64,000 bases of DNA from Ichthyophis bannanicus (Eukaryota; Chordata; Amphibia; Gymnophiona; Ichthyophiidae): contig CM066041.1 in NCBI GenBank assembly GCA_033557465.1, positions 159,501,532 to 159,565,531 of the forward strand, written 5' to 3'. Numbering within the stretch: the stretch's first letter is position 1; each line of letters begins with the position of its first letter. Below are positions 32,885 to 43,449 of this stretch, piece after piece. Position numbers and translations under genes: made by a program. A model generated the notes under the pieces. It did not search any database and was not told the origin of the DNA. It saw only the letters and a program-made list of their open reading frames with translations.

Positions 32885-33990
32885 CTACACCCCAAAAAGA
32901 TTAGGGAGTAGGTTGGCCAAAAGCGCTGTCCCATCAGGACTCCCTCTCCAGGCAATAGTGAGCTGCGAAGGTATGGACTGAAGACCAGGTGGCGGCCCAG
33001 CAGATTTCCATTACAGGTACGGAACGCAGGTTTGCCACGGAGGTAGCCATGGCCCAGACACGGAGTGACATTACCCTATGGTCCAGTGAGATCCCCACCT
33101 GCTCATAGGCAAGGGTAATGTAGTCTGCCACCCAAGGGGACAGAGTCCACTTAGTCACTGGGAGCCCCAGATGACTGGGGTCATAGGATACGAAAAGCTG
33201 TGGTGATTTGTAGTGACCCCGAGTCCATTGCAGAGAGGACAGGGCCCATTTACAATCCAAAGTATGGAGAATGGTCTCCGCCCTACTGGTGTGAGGTCTC
33301 AGGAAGAAGGCGAAGAGCACCTCCTCTTGATTGAGGTGGATGGGGATACCACCTTCGGCATATACTTGGGGAGTGTGCAGAGCACCACTCTGTTCTTGTA
33401 GAACCTCGTGCAGGAGGATTCTGCCATCAGAGCCTGGAGCTCGCTGACTCTGCCACAAGGAAGATGACCTTCCAGGAAGAGGTACCTCAAGTGGCAGGTA
33501 GCCAGGGCTCAAACAGCGGCTTAATGAGCTGCGAGAGCACCACATTGAGATCCCACTCTACCAATGGAGGGTGGATGAGAGGTTTGGATAGCATGCGGCC
33601 CCACAAGAACTGAGCCGAGAGGGTCTTGCCCTCAACAGAATGATGGGTCACTGCGATAGTGCTCATGTGCACTCTGACCGAGCTGGACTTTAGTCCTACC
33701 TGCACCGAGCAGGAGAATGGGTTTGCCCATCTTTAGGCACAGCACACCCCACCGAGAATGTTGCGCCACTTGAAGGTGTATGCCCTTCTTGTGGAAGCTT
33801 TACAAGAGGCCAAAAGAACCTCTTCCATGTCCCGTAGGAGGCTGAAGGGAGCTAAAGCTACCTTTTCAGCAGCCAAGCCGTGAGGGACAGGGACCCCAGG
33901 ATGGGGTGTAGGAGAGAGCCCTGCTCCTGCGAGAGTAGTCCTGGGGCTCGGCTCAGGGGAATCGGCAATGCCGCAGACAGGGAGAGGAGC
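32885..33990 (-). pseudogene. DIRS-E tyrosine recombinase (frameshifted)
   Basis: The catalytic half (32934-33370) keeps the later motifs, with RVWAM in the H-x-x-R place (the His is replaced: MSLRVWA) and AATWSSVHTFAAHY with the Tyr. The middle (33299-33490) reads GRVSELQALM, and the N-terminal half (33487-33760) LKSSSVRVHMSTIAV. Frame changes occur near 33370 and 33490 and near the N-terminus. Loss of the His adds to the evidence that it is dead. Ends at 32885. Confidence 0.75.
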
Positions 33991-34027
33991 AGCGGGAACC
34001 AGGGTTGCCTGGGCTAACAGGGAGCTA

Positions 34028-34998
34028 TCAGCATAAGTAATGCCATGTTGCACTGGACCTTGAAGAGGGTCTTGGCGACCCAGTGGTGTCAGCAGGAAGG
34101 CATTGAGCCGGAGCGAGGTGGGACTTGGGGTAGTTGATGACGAACACCAGATGTTGCAGGGCACTGATGGTGCACCCTGTGGCACAATGCACCTCTGCCA
34201 CTGTGCCTCCCCTTATGAGCCAGTTGTCCAGGTAGGGAAAGACAAAGGCCTCTTTGAGACGGAGGTGGGCTACGACCACCATGAGGCACTTTGTGAAGAC
34301 CCTTGGTGATGAGGCCAGCCCAAAGGGCAGCACCCTGTATTGGTAGTGCTCTCCTCCCACCATAAACTGGAGGTATTTTCTGTGGCTGGGATGGATCAGG
34401 ATGTGTGTGTAGGCATCCTTTAGGTCTAAGGAGCATAGCCAAACTCCCTGGCTGGAGGAATGGCATCAATGTTCCAAGGGAGAGCATTTCAAACTTTTCC
34501 CTTATCAGGAACTTGTTCAGATCCTGCAGATCCAGGATGGTCTTGAGGCCCCCTGTTCTCTTGGGGATGAGGAAATACCTGGAGTAGAAGCTGGAGCCCC
34601 AGAGATGTTTTGGCACTGGCTCCACCACCTTGTCCTGCGAGCTCGTTGAGAAGGGTCCAGTGGAGGAGAGGTCTTACAGGTTCTCCTGGAAAGTATGAGG
34701 ATGGCATCTGCCATAGGTAGAGGAGGTAGCCCTCCTTCCTCACTTGTAGGACCAAGGTATCAGTGGTGATGGTGGGCCACTTGTGGGCAAGCAGGGCCAG
34801 CCAGCTCCCTGTGGGTTGTATGGGACCTCCTGGGGGAGAGGTGGTCATGCCCAGGGCATCAAAAATTCCCCCCTGGCTGAGCAGGGGCCGGTGCCTGGGA
34901 TTTGGGGGTCTTTTGCTTACAGGGGCCGTGCCCCTGCCCCTTGTGCTGTTGGCTGTGCTGTGGAGCCAAGGCGGCCTGGAACTGTGAGGCACTGCCAA
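34028..34998 (-). pseudogene. DIRS-E reverse transcriptase, RNase H deleted, catalytic Asp changed
   Basis: 34489-34998 is the RT N-terminal block. 34089-34628 includes SRYFLIPKRTGGL and DLNKFLIREKFEMLSLGTL. The 34028-34363 frame has LPFGLASSPRVFTKCLM and FPYLDNWLI: the second catalytic Asp of YLDD reads Asn here. After HLAPAQ the sequence jumps directly to the MT/YR junction region, so the RT connection and RNase H are missing (deletion near 34090). Several frame changes. Confidence 0.8.
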
Positions 34999-35516
34999 AG
35001 CTGCCCTTTTTCCTCTAGAAGGGCAGCTTTTTTCCCGGGACCTTTTTATGGGGCTGCACTGAGATCTTTTTTGAGAGTCTGGTCTTCGTTAAGAACTCAA
35101 TCTCGATCTCAGCTGCTTTTTCTGCCGTGGGTTTCCCGAAGAGGTTCTCTTGAATGCATGGAACATCAATACGCTTGTCCTGAACCCACTGTTCGAGGTC
35201 AAACGATTGCAGCCATACCTGGCGTCAGGCCCTGATGCCGGCAGCAGCCACCCTGGCTAACGATGCAAAGCAGTCGTAAGCTGCTTGAGACAGGAACTTT
35301 GAGCACTCTGACCGCTGAGGCCAGTGACTTGAACCTCTGGAGGGGCTCCCCAACGAGGCCAGTCGAGAACCTACTGAGCTATTTCGACAGTTCTTTGAGG
35401 TAGATGCCGAAGTGGAGCTGGTAGGACTGTACCCGGTATGTCAGCATCAAGCCCTGAAAGGCCTTCCGGCCGAGGGCACTGAGGGTCTGAGCCTCCCTGC
35501 CAGGGGGCACTGAAGA
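34859..35516 (-). pseudogene. DIRS-E gag, C-terminal part
   Basis: Family-2 gag tail with GGNF-type end at 34859. Upstream are the ENLFGKP region (about 35130) and LGRKAFQGLMLTYRV with LYMGM-like residues (35420-35480). Truncated at 35516 where DIRS-F starts. Frame changes throughout. Confidence 0.65.
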
Positions 35517-35720
35517 AAGCACAGATACTCGCCTGTAACAGGTGTTCTCCAGGGACAGCAGGAATCAGTCCTTACAAATGGGTGACATCAATGCCGACAC
35601 CGATGGAGCCCTGCGGGAGCATCTCCCTGCTTTCAAAGCAAGCCTTTGGGATATGCCACCAGGCACGTGTGGTCCCCTTCCTGCCCAAGGGTGCCATCTT
35701 GCTCGGTCAGATAACAAAGC
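35517..35720 (+). repeat. Left inverted terminal repeat of DIRS-F
   Basis: AAGCACAGATACTCGCCTG start, preceded by CTGAAG of DIRS-E gag; contains GGGTGCCATCTTGCTCGG. Confidence 0.82.
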
Positions 35721-35781
35721 TAGAGTCGACAAAAGAAGATGGCCAAAATTTGAACAGCAACTCCAAGGCGAGGAGGGAGGG

Positions 35782-35880
35782 TTGTGAGGACTGATTCCTG
35801 ATGTCCCTGGAAAACATCTGTTACAGGTGAGTAACTACGCTTTCTCCAGGAACAAGCAGGAAGTCAGTCTTCACATATGG
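35782..35880. repeat. Internal complementary region of DIRS-F
   Basis: Inverted left end joined to inverted right end (GCTTTCTCCAGGAACAAGC) near 35840. Confidence 0.82.
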
Positions 35881-36033
35881 AACTCTCTAGCTACAGGCTA
35901 CCGGGAACCTGAAGAGAAAAACATGGCCCAGCTGTGAGCAGCCACAGGCAAATCTGAAGACAGACTCTGAGGACCCCAATGTCCAGGGAGAACCATGGCT
36001 CCGGTAGCCTGAATGAGAAGGGGCAGGAATTGC

Positions 36034-37010
36034 CTAAACCACAAACAGATTCCGGAGGATGGCCTGGCCGAAGGCACTGACATGTCGGGACTCCCTTTCC
36101 AGGCAGTAATGAGCTGCAAAAGTGTGAATGGAGGACCAGGTGGCAACTCAGCAGATGTATGCCATGGGGACAGAGTGGAGGCTCACAACGGAGGTTGCCA
36201 TAGCCCTGACATTGTGCGCCATGACCTGGCGCTCTAACAGTAGCCCAACCTGGTTGTGGGTGAAGGCAAGACAATCAACCACACAGGTGGACAGAGTCTG
36301 CTTGGTGACAGCCTCCCCCAAATGACTGGGGTCATAAGAGACAAAAAGCTGAGAGGCTTTGCGATGGTCCTGGATGCACTGTAGGTAGGAGGACAGGGTC
36401 CTTTTGCAGTCCAGAGTGTGAAGAATGGCTGGCGCCTTGTCGGTGTGGGGCCAGGAAAAAAGAGGGAAGTACCACCTCCTGGTTGAGGTGGAAATCGAAT
36501 ACCACCTTCAGTAAGAATTTCAGGTGGGTATGGAGTATGACCCTGTTCTTGTTGAATCTGGTGTAGGGTGGCTCGGCCACCAAAGACTGAAGCTCACTGA
36601 CTCTGTGGGCAGAGGTGAGTGCCACCAGGAAGGACACCTTCCATGACAGGCAGCACAGACAGGTAAGCTGGGCTAGGACCACATTCAGATCCCATTCCGC
36701 TGGGGGTGGACGGATGGGGAGCTTAGAGAGCAGTAAGTCCCGCATGAATCAAGTAACCAGGGGCTGCACAGATGGTTTGCGGAGCGGGCACTCAGGTGCA
36801 CACAGATGAAGTTGGACTTAAGCCCAGACGGCGAGAGGTGGAGCAAGTATTGCAGCACTGTGTGCACCGGACAGGAGAACTGGTTTGCCTGGTGTTCTGT
36901 GCACCATAAGGAGAATCTGCGCCACTTGAAGGATAGGCCCGTCTCATGGAGTCCTTGAGAGAGGTCAGAAGGATTTCCACTACCTACCCTGGGGAGGTTG
37001 AGGGGTGATA
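36034..37010 (-). pseudogene. DIRS-F tyrosine recombinase (frameshifted)
   Basis: 36332-36745 encodes TSAHRVSELQSLV (the first catalytic Arg region, with AHR for ARR) and FHLNQEVVLPSFF, preceded by LLLSKLPIRPPPAEWDLNVV. The N-terminal half is at 36685-37000 (SFKWRRFSLW, HLSPSGLKSNFICVHLSA). The C-terminal catalytic part (36034-36330) is in another frame with the H-x-x-R and AHY region, ending at 36034 after NLFVV. Multiple indels. Confidence 0.75.
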
Positions 37011-38412
37011 AAGCGAACCATTCAGGAGCCATGCTGTGAGAGACAAGGATCCCAGGTTGGGGTGGACGATCGAGCCCCCCTCCTGGGTCAAAAGTCCCAG
37101 GGAGCTCCCGAGAGGGAGTGGAGGTTCTGTCAAGAGACGGAACAGCAGCGGAAACCAAGGCTGTCTGGGCCACCAGAATCATGGAAGCCTTGTCCCGATG
37201 GACCTTGAAGAGGTGTGGGAGGGAAGGCATACAGTAGACTCCCCGACCACGAGATGAGGAAAGCATCTGGCCACTACCCTGTTCAGATGCAGGTGCAGGC
37301 TGCAGAAATGCAGTAGCTGAGCATTGACTGGGCTGGCAAAGAGATCAAGGTTTGGGGTGCCACACCATCGAAACAGCTGCCATGCTGCCCCCAGGTCCAA
37401 TTGCCACATGTAACTGGAAGACCCTGCTTAATCTGTCCGCCAGGGTGTTGCCCTGGTCCGGAAGGTATGTCACCCAGAGCATAACCTGTCTGATAGTATA
37501 CAAGCAGAGGGCTACAGCCTCCTGACATAGGCAGTAGGAGCCTGTGTCCCCTTGCTTGTTCAGGTAGAACATCGTGACCTGATTGTCCATCTGGATAAGC
37601 ACTGACTGGTGCTGCAGGCTGTGCTGGAAAGTTTTTAGCACCAGGAAGACGGTCCTGAGCTCCAGCAGGTTGATCTGCTGCTGGCTTTCCTCAGATGGCC
37701 ACATCCCCTGGGTGCACAGCTCCCCACAGTGGGCACCCCAGCTGTTGCGAGTACCCTCTGGGGACTCGGGAGTTGGAAGGAAATACCCTGGTGCAGATTT
37801 TGAATAGCCTGCCACCAATTGAGTAACTGCCGGCTGACGGGACACCGACACACTGTCCTGGAGCCAACTCATGGCCTGGGTCCACTGTGATCAGAGAAAC
37901 CACTGAGCCACCCACATGTGGATGCGCGCATTGGGTACCACATATACCATGGAGGCCATGTGGCTGAGAAGGCAAAGCATGGACTGCGCTAAGACCATGT
38001 CACGGTGCTTTACCTTGGCTGCTAGGGCCATTAAGCAATCGGCCCTGTCCAGGGGGAGGAAAGCTTTGGCCTGGAGGGTGTTCAGGTCAGCCCCTACGAA
38101 CTCCAATTCTTGTGTTGGAGTGAGATGGGATTTTGGATGATTTATCACAAATTCCAGGTGTTGTAGGACCTTGATGGTGCAGCCAGTAGCCTGCAGCGCC
38201 TCTGAGGCAGTGTCCCCTCTTACCAGCCAGTCGTCTAGGTACGGGAAGATGAAAGCCACCTGGAGATAATGATAGGCGGCCACCACTGCTAGGCATTTGG
38301 TAAAGAACTTTGGTGCGGAGGCTAGGCCGAAGGGAAGTACCCTGTTCTGGTAGTGGTTGTCCAGACCATGAATCTTAGGTATTGCCTGTGACTGAGATGA
38401 ATAAGGATGCAA
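37000..38412 (-). pseudogene. DIRS-F RT / RNase H / methyltransferase-like region, N-terminus deleted
   Basis: 37891-38412 holds LPFGLASAPKFFTKCLAVV, FPYLDDWLVRG and the connection (FVINHPKSHLTPTQELEFVG). 37345-37872 is RNase H (NLLELRTVFLVL, QMDNQVTMFYLNKQGD with Asp-Asn retained, LADRLSRVF). 37179-37409 starts the MT-like domain (PNLDLFASPVNAQLLHF). Frame changes fall near 37880 and 37400. The RT N-terminal motifs are absent because of the deletion at 38412/38415. Confidence 0.8.
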
Positions 38413-38414
38413 AT

Positions 38415-39506
38415 CTACAGTTCCTCCATGCGAGGGTCCTCCTCCGCCTTGGTCTGGATGGAGAGCGCCTTAGCCATGTCCTGCATAAAGTCGAGAAAGG
38501 CAACATCCTCTGGTGGGTAACAGCATTGGGACGCCGGGGGGGGATGGCTCCAAATGAACATCTTAGTGGTGCTGAGTGTCTGGGGATTCCTCATCCTCAG
38601 TCTCCCAATCGAACTGGAAGTCAGAGATCGATTCCAAGGCTTCACTATCATCACGGTCGAGGTCCAAGCCAAGGAACCCAGGGCCTCCGGGGGATCTGCG
38701 GTCCGAGCCACGTGCGCTTGCCAGAGAGGACCGGTGACCCGAGGAATGGGACTGGGACCTCACCTGATGGCCGCTCTCTCAAGGCCAGTGGCCCTTGAGA
38801 ATCAGTTCGACGTCCAGGGAGGACCCCAATGTCAAGGTTCCATCGTTGGGGTGAATGAACTGGACGAACTAGACATGAACACCTGCTACTGGGCCACTAG
38901 GGCAGAGATACTGTGCTCTAGGGCCCCCATCCTGGTATTTTTGCCAGTTGGCTTCTTAGTCTTCGACGCGGAATCCAAGAGTTTCAGGTCCGGCATTAGT
39001 TCCATCTAGGGGGAGTCCTCAACGATGATGGCCTCGGGTGTCTGAGGCCAGTCGGTGGGTACAGACTACTCCTTTCCGGGCAGCTTGAGGGAATGCTCCC
39101 AATCCGACTCATACCAGGGACTGCAGGACCTGAAATAGGATTTTCCCATCTTCACAGACCCAGTCTCCGAGAACTTCAACTTCTTGCGTTCTATCTCTGG
39201 GGATTTCCTCTCAGAGGAAACCGCAGCCATGGGAGTTCAAGGTGGCTCGGACTTCGCGAGGCACCAAGGTACCAAAGGGGGCCCTGGAGCAGGGTGTCGT
39301 CGGAGACTTTGGCACAGAGTCGGACTTTTGGAAAAACATTTTGTGCTGCTGGTGATGCTCTTAAGGGCCTTTGAGGTCATGGTCCTCCAAAGTTCACAGT
39401 CCAAGTCGTCGTGTTTTGGGCCAAAGCACCAGAGACAGCAGTCATGCGGATTGGTGAGGGACATCTTGGTGCACCAATCGCAGGTCTTGAGGCAGCTAGA
39501 GGCCAT
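38415..39506 (-). pseudogene. Family-2 gag, N-terminal part (DIRS-F, or remainder of DIRS-E)
   Basis: Start at 39506 (MASSCLKTCDWCTKMS), then the Cys cluster CCLWCFGPKH. The middle (38563-38800) is Ser/Arg/Asp-rich, and 38415-38560 reads PPEDVAFLDFMQDMAKALS. It is truncated there and joined to RT. The gag core with LPHHS and LYMGM is missing. Confidence 0.72.
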
Positions 39507-39744
39507 CAGGAAAAAGGGGTCCCTGCTGCCGGGCAAGGATCAAAGGACTTCTGCTGAAAAAAGGCGCGAATACCAGTCAAGAGATACCTCAAAAAAAGCA
39601 AAAACGAAGGAACAAACCCGAGGAGCGACTCAGAGGCGAGCTGGCTCGGGGGCAGGAAAGGAACCGGTACACAAACCAGACAGAAAGGTATTTAAAAAAT
39701 ACACTTATTGGGGGAAACTGGACAGATGTCCGAAGGGCTCTGCG

Positions 39745-39916
39745 GAAAAAAGGAGACTGAGGCAAGATGGAACCCTTGGGCGTGAAAGGGACTATGCATG
39801 CATGGTGCATCTCCCAAAGGCTTTCTTGGAAAGTTGGGGAGATGCTTCCGTGCAGGCTCAGTTGGCACAGACGTCACCCATATGTGAGGACTTACTTCCT
39901 GCTTCTTCCCGGAGAA
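39745..39916 (-). repeat. Right inverted terminal repeat of DIRS-E/F
   Basis: Contains GAGGCAAGATGGAACCC and ends CTTCTTCCCGGAGAAG, followed without spacer by the left end of DIRS-G. Confidence 0.8.
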
Positions 39917-40738
39917 GGTGTAGTTACTCACCTGTAACAGGTGATCTCTGGGAACAGCAGGAATAAGTCTTCATATATGGGTACCGTCGGCACCGACGGA
40001 GCCTGCGCAGGAACGCTCCCCAGCGTCCCAAAAGGAAAGCTTTTGGGAGCATCTCACCACGCATGCATGCTGCCTTCCCGCCCAACAACGCCCGTGGCAT
40101 CTCAATATTTAGAAGGAGATCTACCCTTCAAGGACCGGCCAGTCTTGAAAGACTTGTGTTTAGTTACATGAGATCCCTGGGAAGAAGAAGCAGCCTTGGA
40201 AGACAGACATCGTGTCTGAAGCAAATAGGGCACCGAGTTGATTTGCTCGATTCTGAAGACTCCTTTTAGTCAACTTCCTGCAGGAGAGAAATTGTACCGC
40301 CACATTTTAAACACTTTAAAACCAGTGGCTGGTTTTTCCATGATAAGGGAACAGAGGGCCTAAAGCCCAAAATGGCGCCAAGCACCAGAGCAGGGGGAAA
40401 AAAACCCTGGGAAAGCACTAAAATTAAGTTATTTTAGAAGAAAAGAAAGAAAAGCACTGGTGGAACCAGTAGGCGTCGACAGAAGGCAGAAGCGACCACA
40501 AGATATATAAATTTAAGAGAAGATTTTCTGCAGTGACAGGGGACACGTCCTGTCGGCTCCGCGGAAAACGAAGAACTGAAGTGAAAGAGGTAGTTGGGCG
40601 GGAAGGCAGCACGCATGCGTGGTGGGATGCTCCCAAAAGCTTTCCTTTTGGAACACTGGGGAGCGTTCCCGTGCAGGCTCCATCGGTGCTGATGGTACCC
40701 ATATGTGAAGACTACATTCCTGCTTGTTCCTGAAGATA
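39917..40738 (-). mobile_element. DIRS-G: 0.8 kb internally deleted family-1 derivative
   Basis: A complete left ITR (39917-40084) is joined straight to the gag N-terminus (40085-40341), then leader and right ITR ending GAAGATA at 40738. The ICR, YR, RT, RNase H and most of gag are absent. The right flank is the SINE, which continues from 32353. Both ends look as intact as those of the long copies. Confidence 0.82.
40085..40341 (-). pseudogene. DIRS-G gag N-terminal remnant
   Basis: About 85 codons from a start at 40341 in the MEKPATGFK context. The Cys cluster is partly retained and the region upstream is like DIRS-A and B gag (KHKSF... and EISK... context). Ends at the deletion junction at about 40085. 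Confidence 0.6.
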
Positions 40739-40798
40739 ATATCGTCTGTATCTGAATGTAAACTGTGTTGAGCTGTCACTGAAAAAGCATGAAATCAA
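40739..40798 (+). mobile_element. tRNA/CORE-type SINE, third piece
   Basis: TCTGTATCTGAATGTAAAC, then TTGAGCTGTCACTGAAAAAG resembles the 3' part of the same SINE, following on from 32353 after removal of DIRS-E, F and G. Confidence 0.55.
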
Positions 40799-40877
40799 TC
40801 CAAAATTCCTTCACCACCTTTCCTTCCCTATTTGCATTGTGAACTATTTAAGCCATTTCCCCCAAAGAAAGCGTAGT

Positions 40878-40965
40878 TCCTGCTGTTCCCAGATATCACC
40901 TGTTACAGGCGAGTAACTATGCTATCTCCAGAAACAAGCAGAATGTAGTCTTCACATATTGGACT
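40878..40965. repeat. Internal complementary region of DIRS-H
   Basis: GTTACAGGCGAGTAACTATG joined to CTATCTCCAGAAACAAGCAG; the second half matches family-1 right ends (GAAGACTACATTC), unlike the family-2 right end of this copy. Confidence 0.75.
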
Positions 40966-41028
40966 CCCTAGCTCCCAGATCTCTGAAGAGTTAGACCGGG
41001 TAAGAAAGTCTGACAAGGTCATTTGAAC

Positions 41029-41532
41029 CTAGACTTCCCCACCAAGGAGGATCTTCTCCACTTCCTTCAAGAGTTTGAAAGGGCCTAGAGTCACCCTTTC
41101 AGCCACCACGCTATCAGTGAGAAGAACACCAAGTTGGGGCGCAAGAGAGTGCCCCCTTCTGTGACTGGAGCCCTGGGGAACTCCCCAATGGGATGGGAGT
41201 CTCCACTGACAGCCGGAGGAGTAGCGGGAACCATGGCTGGGCCATCGGGGGACTATCAGGATCAGCGAGGCTTTGCTGCTGAGGGTCCTGAATAACCTTC
41301 TGGCAATTAGTGGTGTGGGTGGGAAGGCGTACATGAGAGCTTCAGACCATGAAATGAGAAATGCATCTGCCGCCACCCTAGAAGGGTGGGCTTGCTGACA
41401 GCAGAAGTTGGGCAACTGATAGCTGTCTGGGCTGGCAAACAGGTCTATCCATGGTTCGCCCCAGAGGTGGAAGAGCCAGCTGGCCACTCTGGGGTCCAGC
41501 TGCCATTCGTGCAGTTGGAGGACCCTGCTTAA
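41029..41532 (-). pseudogene. DIRS-H methyltransferase-like region and YR N-terminal scrap
   Basis: Reads WIDLFASPDSYQLPNF, AADAFLISWSEALMYAFPP, LILIVPRWP (MT-like domain, closest to DIRS-C), then a short YR N-terminal stretch (LLKEVEKILLGGEV) ending at 41029. The rest of YR is deleted. Confidence 0.72.
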
Positions 41533-41926
41533 AACCCATTTGTTTCAGACCCACCACAACCTGACCTAACTGCGATACTCTACCTCAACCAGATGACCTT
41601 TGCCTGCCACGGCGGCTTTAGGAATACTGGCATGTAATCATGTATGGATTGTACTTTTTGGCATGTAATCATGTATAAATTGTATATATTGGGCCCCTCC
41701 CACGCTATCGCAATCAAATGTATACCCAGATCTGCGTGCCCTAATCAAATGTATATTGTATCCAACTGATTCTCCGTGTTATATAAATCATTGACTAATC
41801 AAAAATGTAAATCTGAAAGATCTCGCTGTATTGTACGATACATTATGATTCTGTAAAGTAAACTGCTGCTGATCATAGGAAGCAGCGGTATACAAATGTT
41901 TACTAAATAAATAAATAAAATTAATC
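41533..41926 (+). mobile_element. L2 LINE 3' fragment, nested in DIRS-H RNase H
   Basis: Starts with the C-terminal codons of an L2 ORF (LKTHLFQ-like) and runs through a 3' UTR to the stem AACTGCTGCTGATC...AAGCAGCGGTATAC and an AAATAAATA tail. Interrupts the RNase H reading, which resumes at about 41927 (TLANRL). Confidence 0.75.
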
Positions 41927-42800
41927 TGTTGGCCAGTGTGCTACCCTGGCCTGGCAGGTATACTGCCCATAAGTGTATGCCCGGCTGGACTTTGTAGGAA
42001 CAGAAGGCCATCGCCTCGTGGCAGAGGGCATGGGACTCTGTGGCCCCCTGCTTGTTCACATACATCGCCACCTGGTTGTCTGTTTGGACCAACACTGATT
42101 GGCGCCGTAGGTGGAAGCAAAAGGCTCGGAGGGCTAGGTGTTATCGCCCGTAATTCCAGGAAGTTGATCTGCTGGTTGCTCTCACCCTGCGACCAGATGC
42201 ACTGAGGGAGGTCATCCTCACAGTGGGCTCCCCATCCCAACAGGGAGGCATCCATCGTGAGAACCCTTGAGGGGCACGGAGTCTGGAAGGGCATCCCTAT
42301 CTCAAGGTACTGGGGATTTTGCCACCAGATCAGGGGTTCTGCCAACCAGCAGGTCACTATGACATTGTCGTGGAGATGACCCGTGTCCACTAGTCCAGAA
42401 GGCACCACTGTACGGCCCTCCATAGGCAGGCATCTGGGGTGACATGGACCGTGAAGGCCATGTGTCCGAGTAGGCGCAGAAGAAGCTGAGCTGAGCAGAC
42501 ACCGAGGGATGGCGTTATATGTCCAGGTTGTCCAGACTTGCCACTATGAACGCCAGACATTGTGTAGGGAGATGGTGAGACTTGGGGCTAGTTTATCACA
42601 AACCCCAGACACTGCAGGACCTGGATGGTATTTGTGGTTGCCTGCTGCACTTCTGAGGCCGTACCTTCCTTTATGAGCCAATCGTCCAGGTAGGGGAAGA
42701 TAAACACCCCCTGGAGATGAAGGAAGGCGGCTACGACTGCCAGGCACTTGGTGAAAACCCTTGGGGTGGAAGCTAAGACGAACGGCAGCACCTTCTACTG
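41927..42800 (-). pseudogene. DIRS-H RNase H and RT C-terminal part
   Basis: 41927-42423 holds VYLPGQGSTLANRL, QTDNQVAMYVNKQGAT (one residue shorter than usual after AMY) and TMDASLLGWGAH. 42588-42791 holds LPFVLASTPRVFTKCLAVV and FPYLDDWLIKEG. Frame changes between. The upstream RT is deleted at about 42840. Confidence 0.78.
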
Positions 42801-42859
42801 GTAATAGCTGCCCCCCACCATGAACCTCAGGTACTGCTTTCCCAAGGTGAAGTCCTTTT

Positions 42860-43221
42860 GAGGGAGCTTCTCATGTCGCTCCTCCTCCGATCCTTCGGAC
42901 AAGCGTCTAGGACTGCGGGGCCTGGCTCAGGACTTACCCGGCTTGTCTGAGCCGTCTAAGGATGCTGCCTTCAAGGTCGTCTTCTTCTTGAGTTCCCTCA
43001 AGGGAGATCCCCTGTCCAAGGAACCACAGCATCGGTTGGGATCCGTAAGGTTTTGGAGGAGGCTTCTGGCGGTTCTTGAGGGCCTTTGTGGACATCATCT
43101 TACAGAGGTCGCATGCTGTGGGGTTGTGGTCCGGTCCCAGGCAACGAAGGCAGCAGCCATGCATGTTGGTTAGGGACATTTTGGCACACCGATCACACTT
43201 TTTAAAACCACTGGTAGCCAT
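42860..43221 (-). pseudogene. DIRS-H gag N-terminal part (family 2)
   Basis: Start at 43221 (MATSGFKKCDRCAKMS), then CCLRCLGPDHNPTAC and a Lys-rich stretch. Open to about 42934 and cut by the deletion at about 42840. The cleanest view of the family-2 gag Cys cluster: C-x2-C, then C-C-x2-C-x6-C. Confidence 0.75.
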
Positions 43222-43449
43222 GGGAAAAAAAAAGTATTCCAGCGAGGTCAACTACCCGCGGTGATGCCAGTTGGAAAAAAAGGCACAAAGGTGCCAAAAA
43301 GGGAGAAAAAACCCTACAAACCTGAGACTCGATGCTGGGGCAATGTGCTCGGGTAGTGGGAAAAGAATTGGTGCACTACTGGAGGGGAGTATGAAAATCA
43401 GGTCGAGAAAATCAACTTTTCCGGGGGAAAGCAGAGAGACGTCTGAAGG

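Larger units (their letters stand above)
32354..39916 (-). mobile_element. DIRS-E retrotransposon (family 2), split by DIRS-F
   Basis: Left ITR and ICR at 32354-32708, YR, a shortened pol and a gag fragment up to 35516, where DIRS-F begins. Two left ends (E and F) share one recognisable right end (39745-39916), so one of the two lost its right part, or the two recombined. The left flank is the SINE at 32353, and the SINE continues only after DIRS-G at 40739. The RNase H region is deleted near 34090. Dead copy. Confidence 0.75.
35517..39916 (-). mobile_element. DIRS-F retrotransposon (family 2), internally deleted, nested in DIRS-E gag
   Basis: Left ITR, ICR, YR, MT, RNase H and RT in order, but RT stops at 38412 and gag begins at 38415. 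The RT N-terminus, gag C-terminus and gag middle are therefore missing. The right segment 38415-39916 could be F's own or the remainder of E joined by recombination. The right end abuts DIRS-G directly at 39916/39917. Confidence 0.78.
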
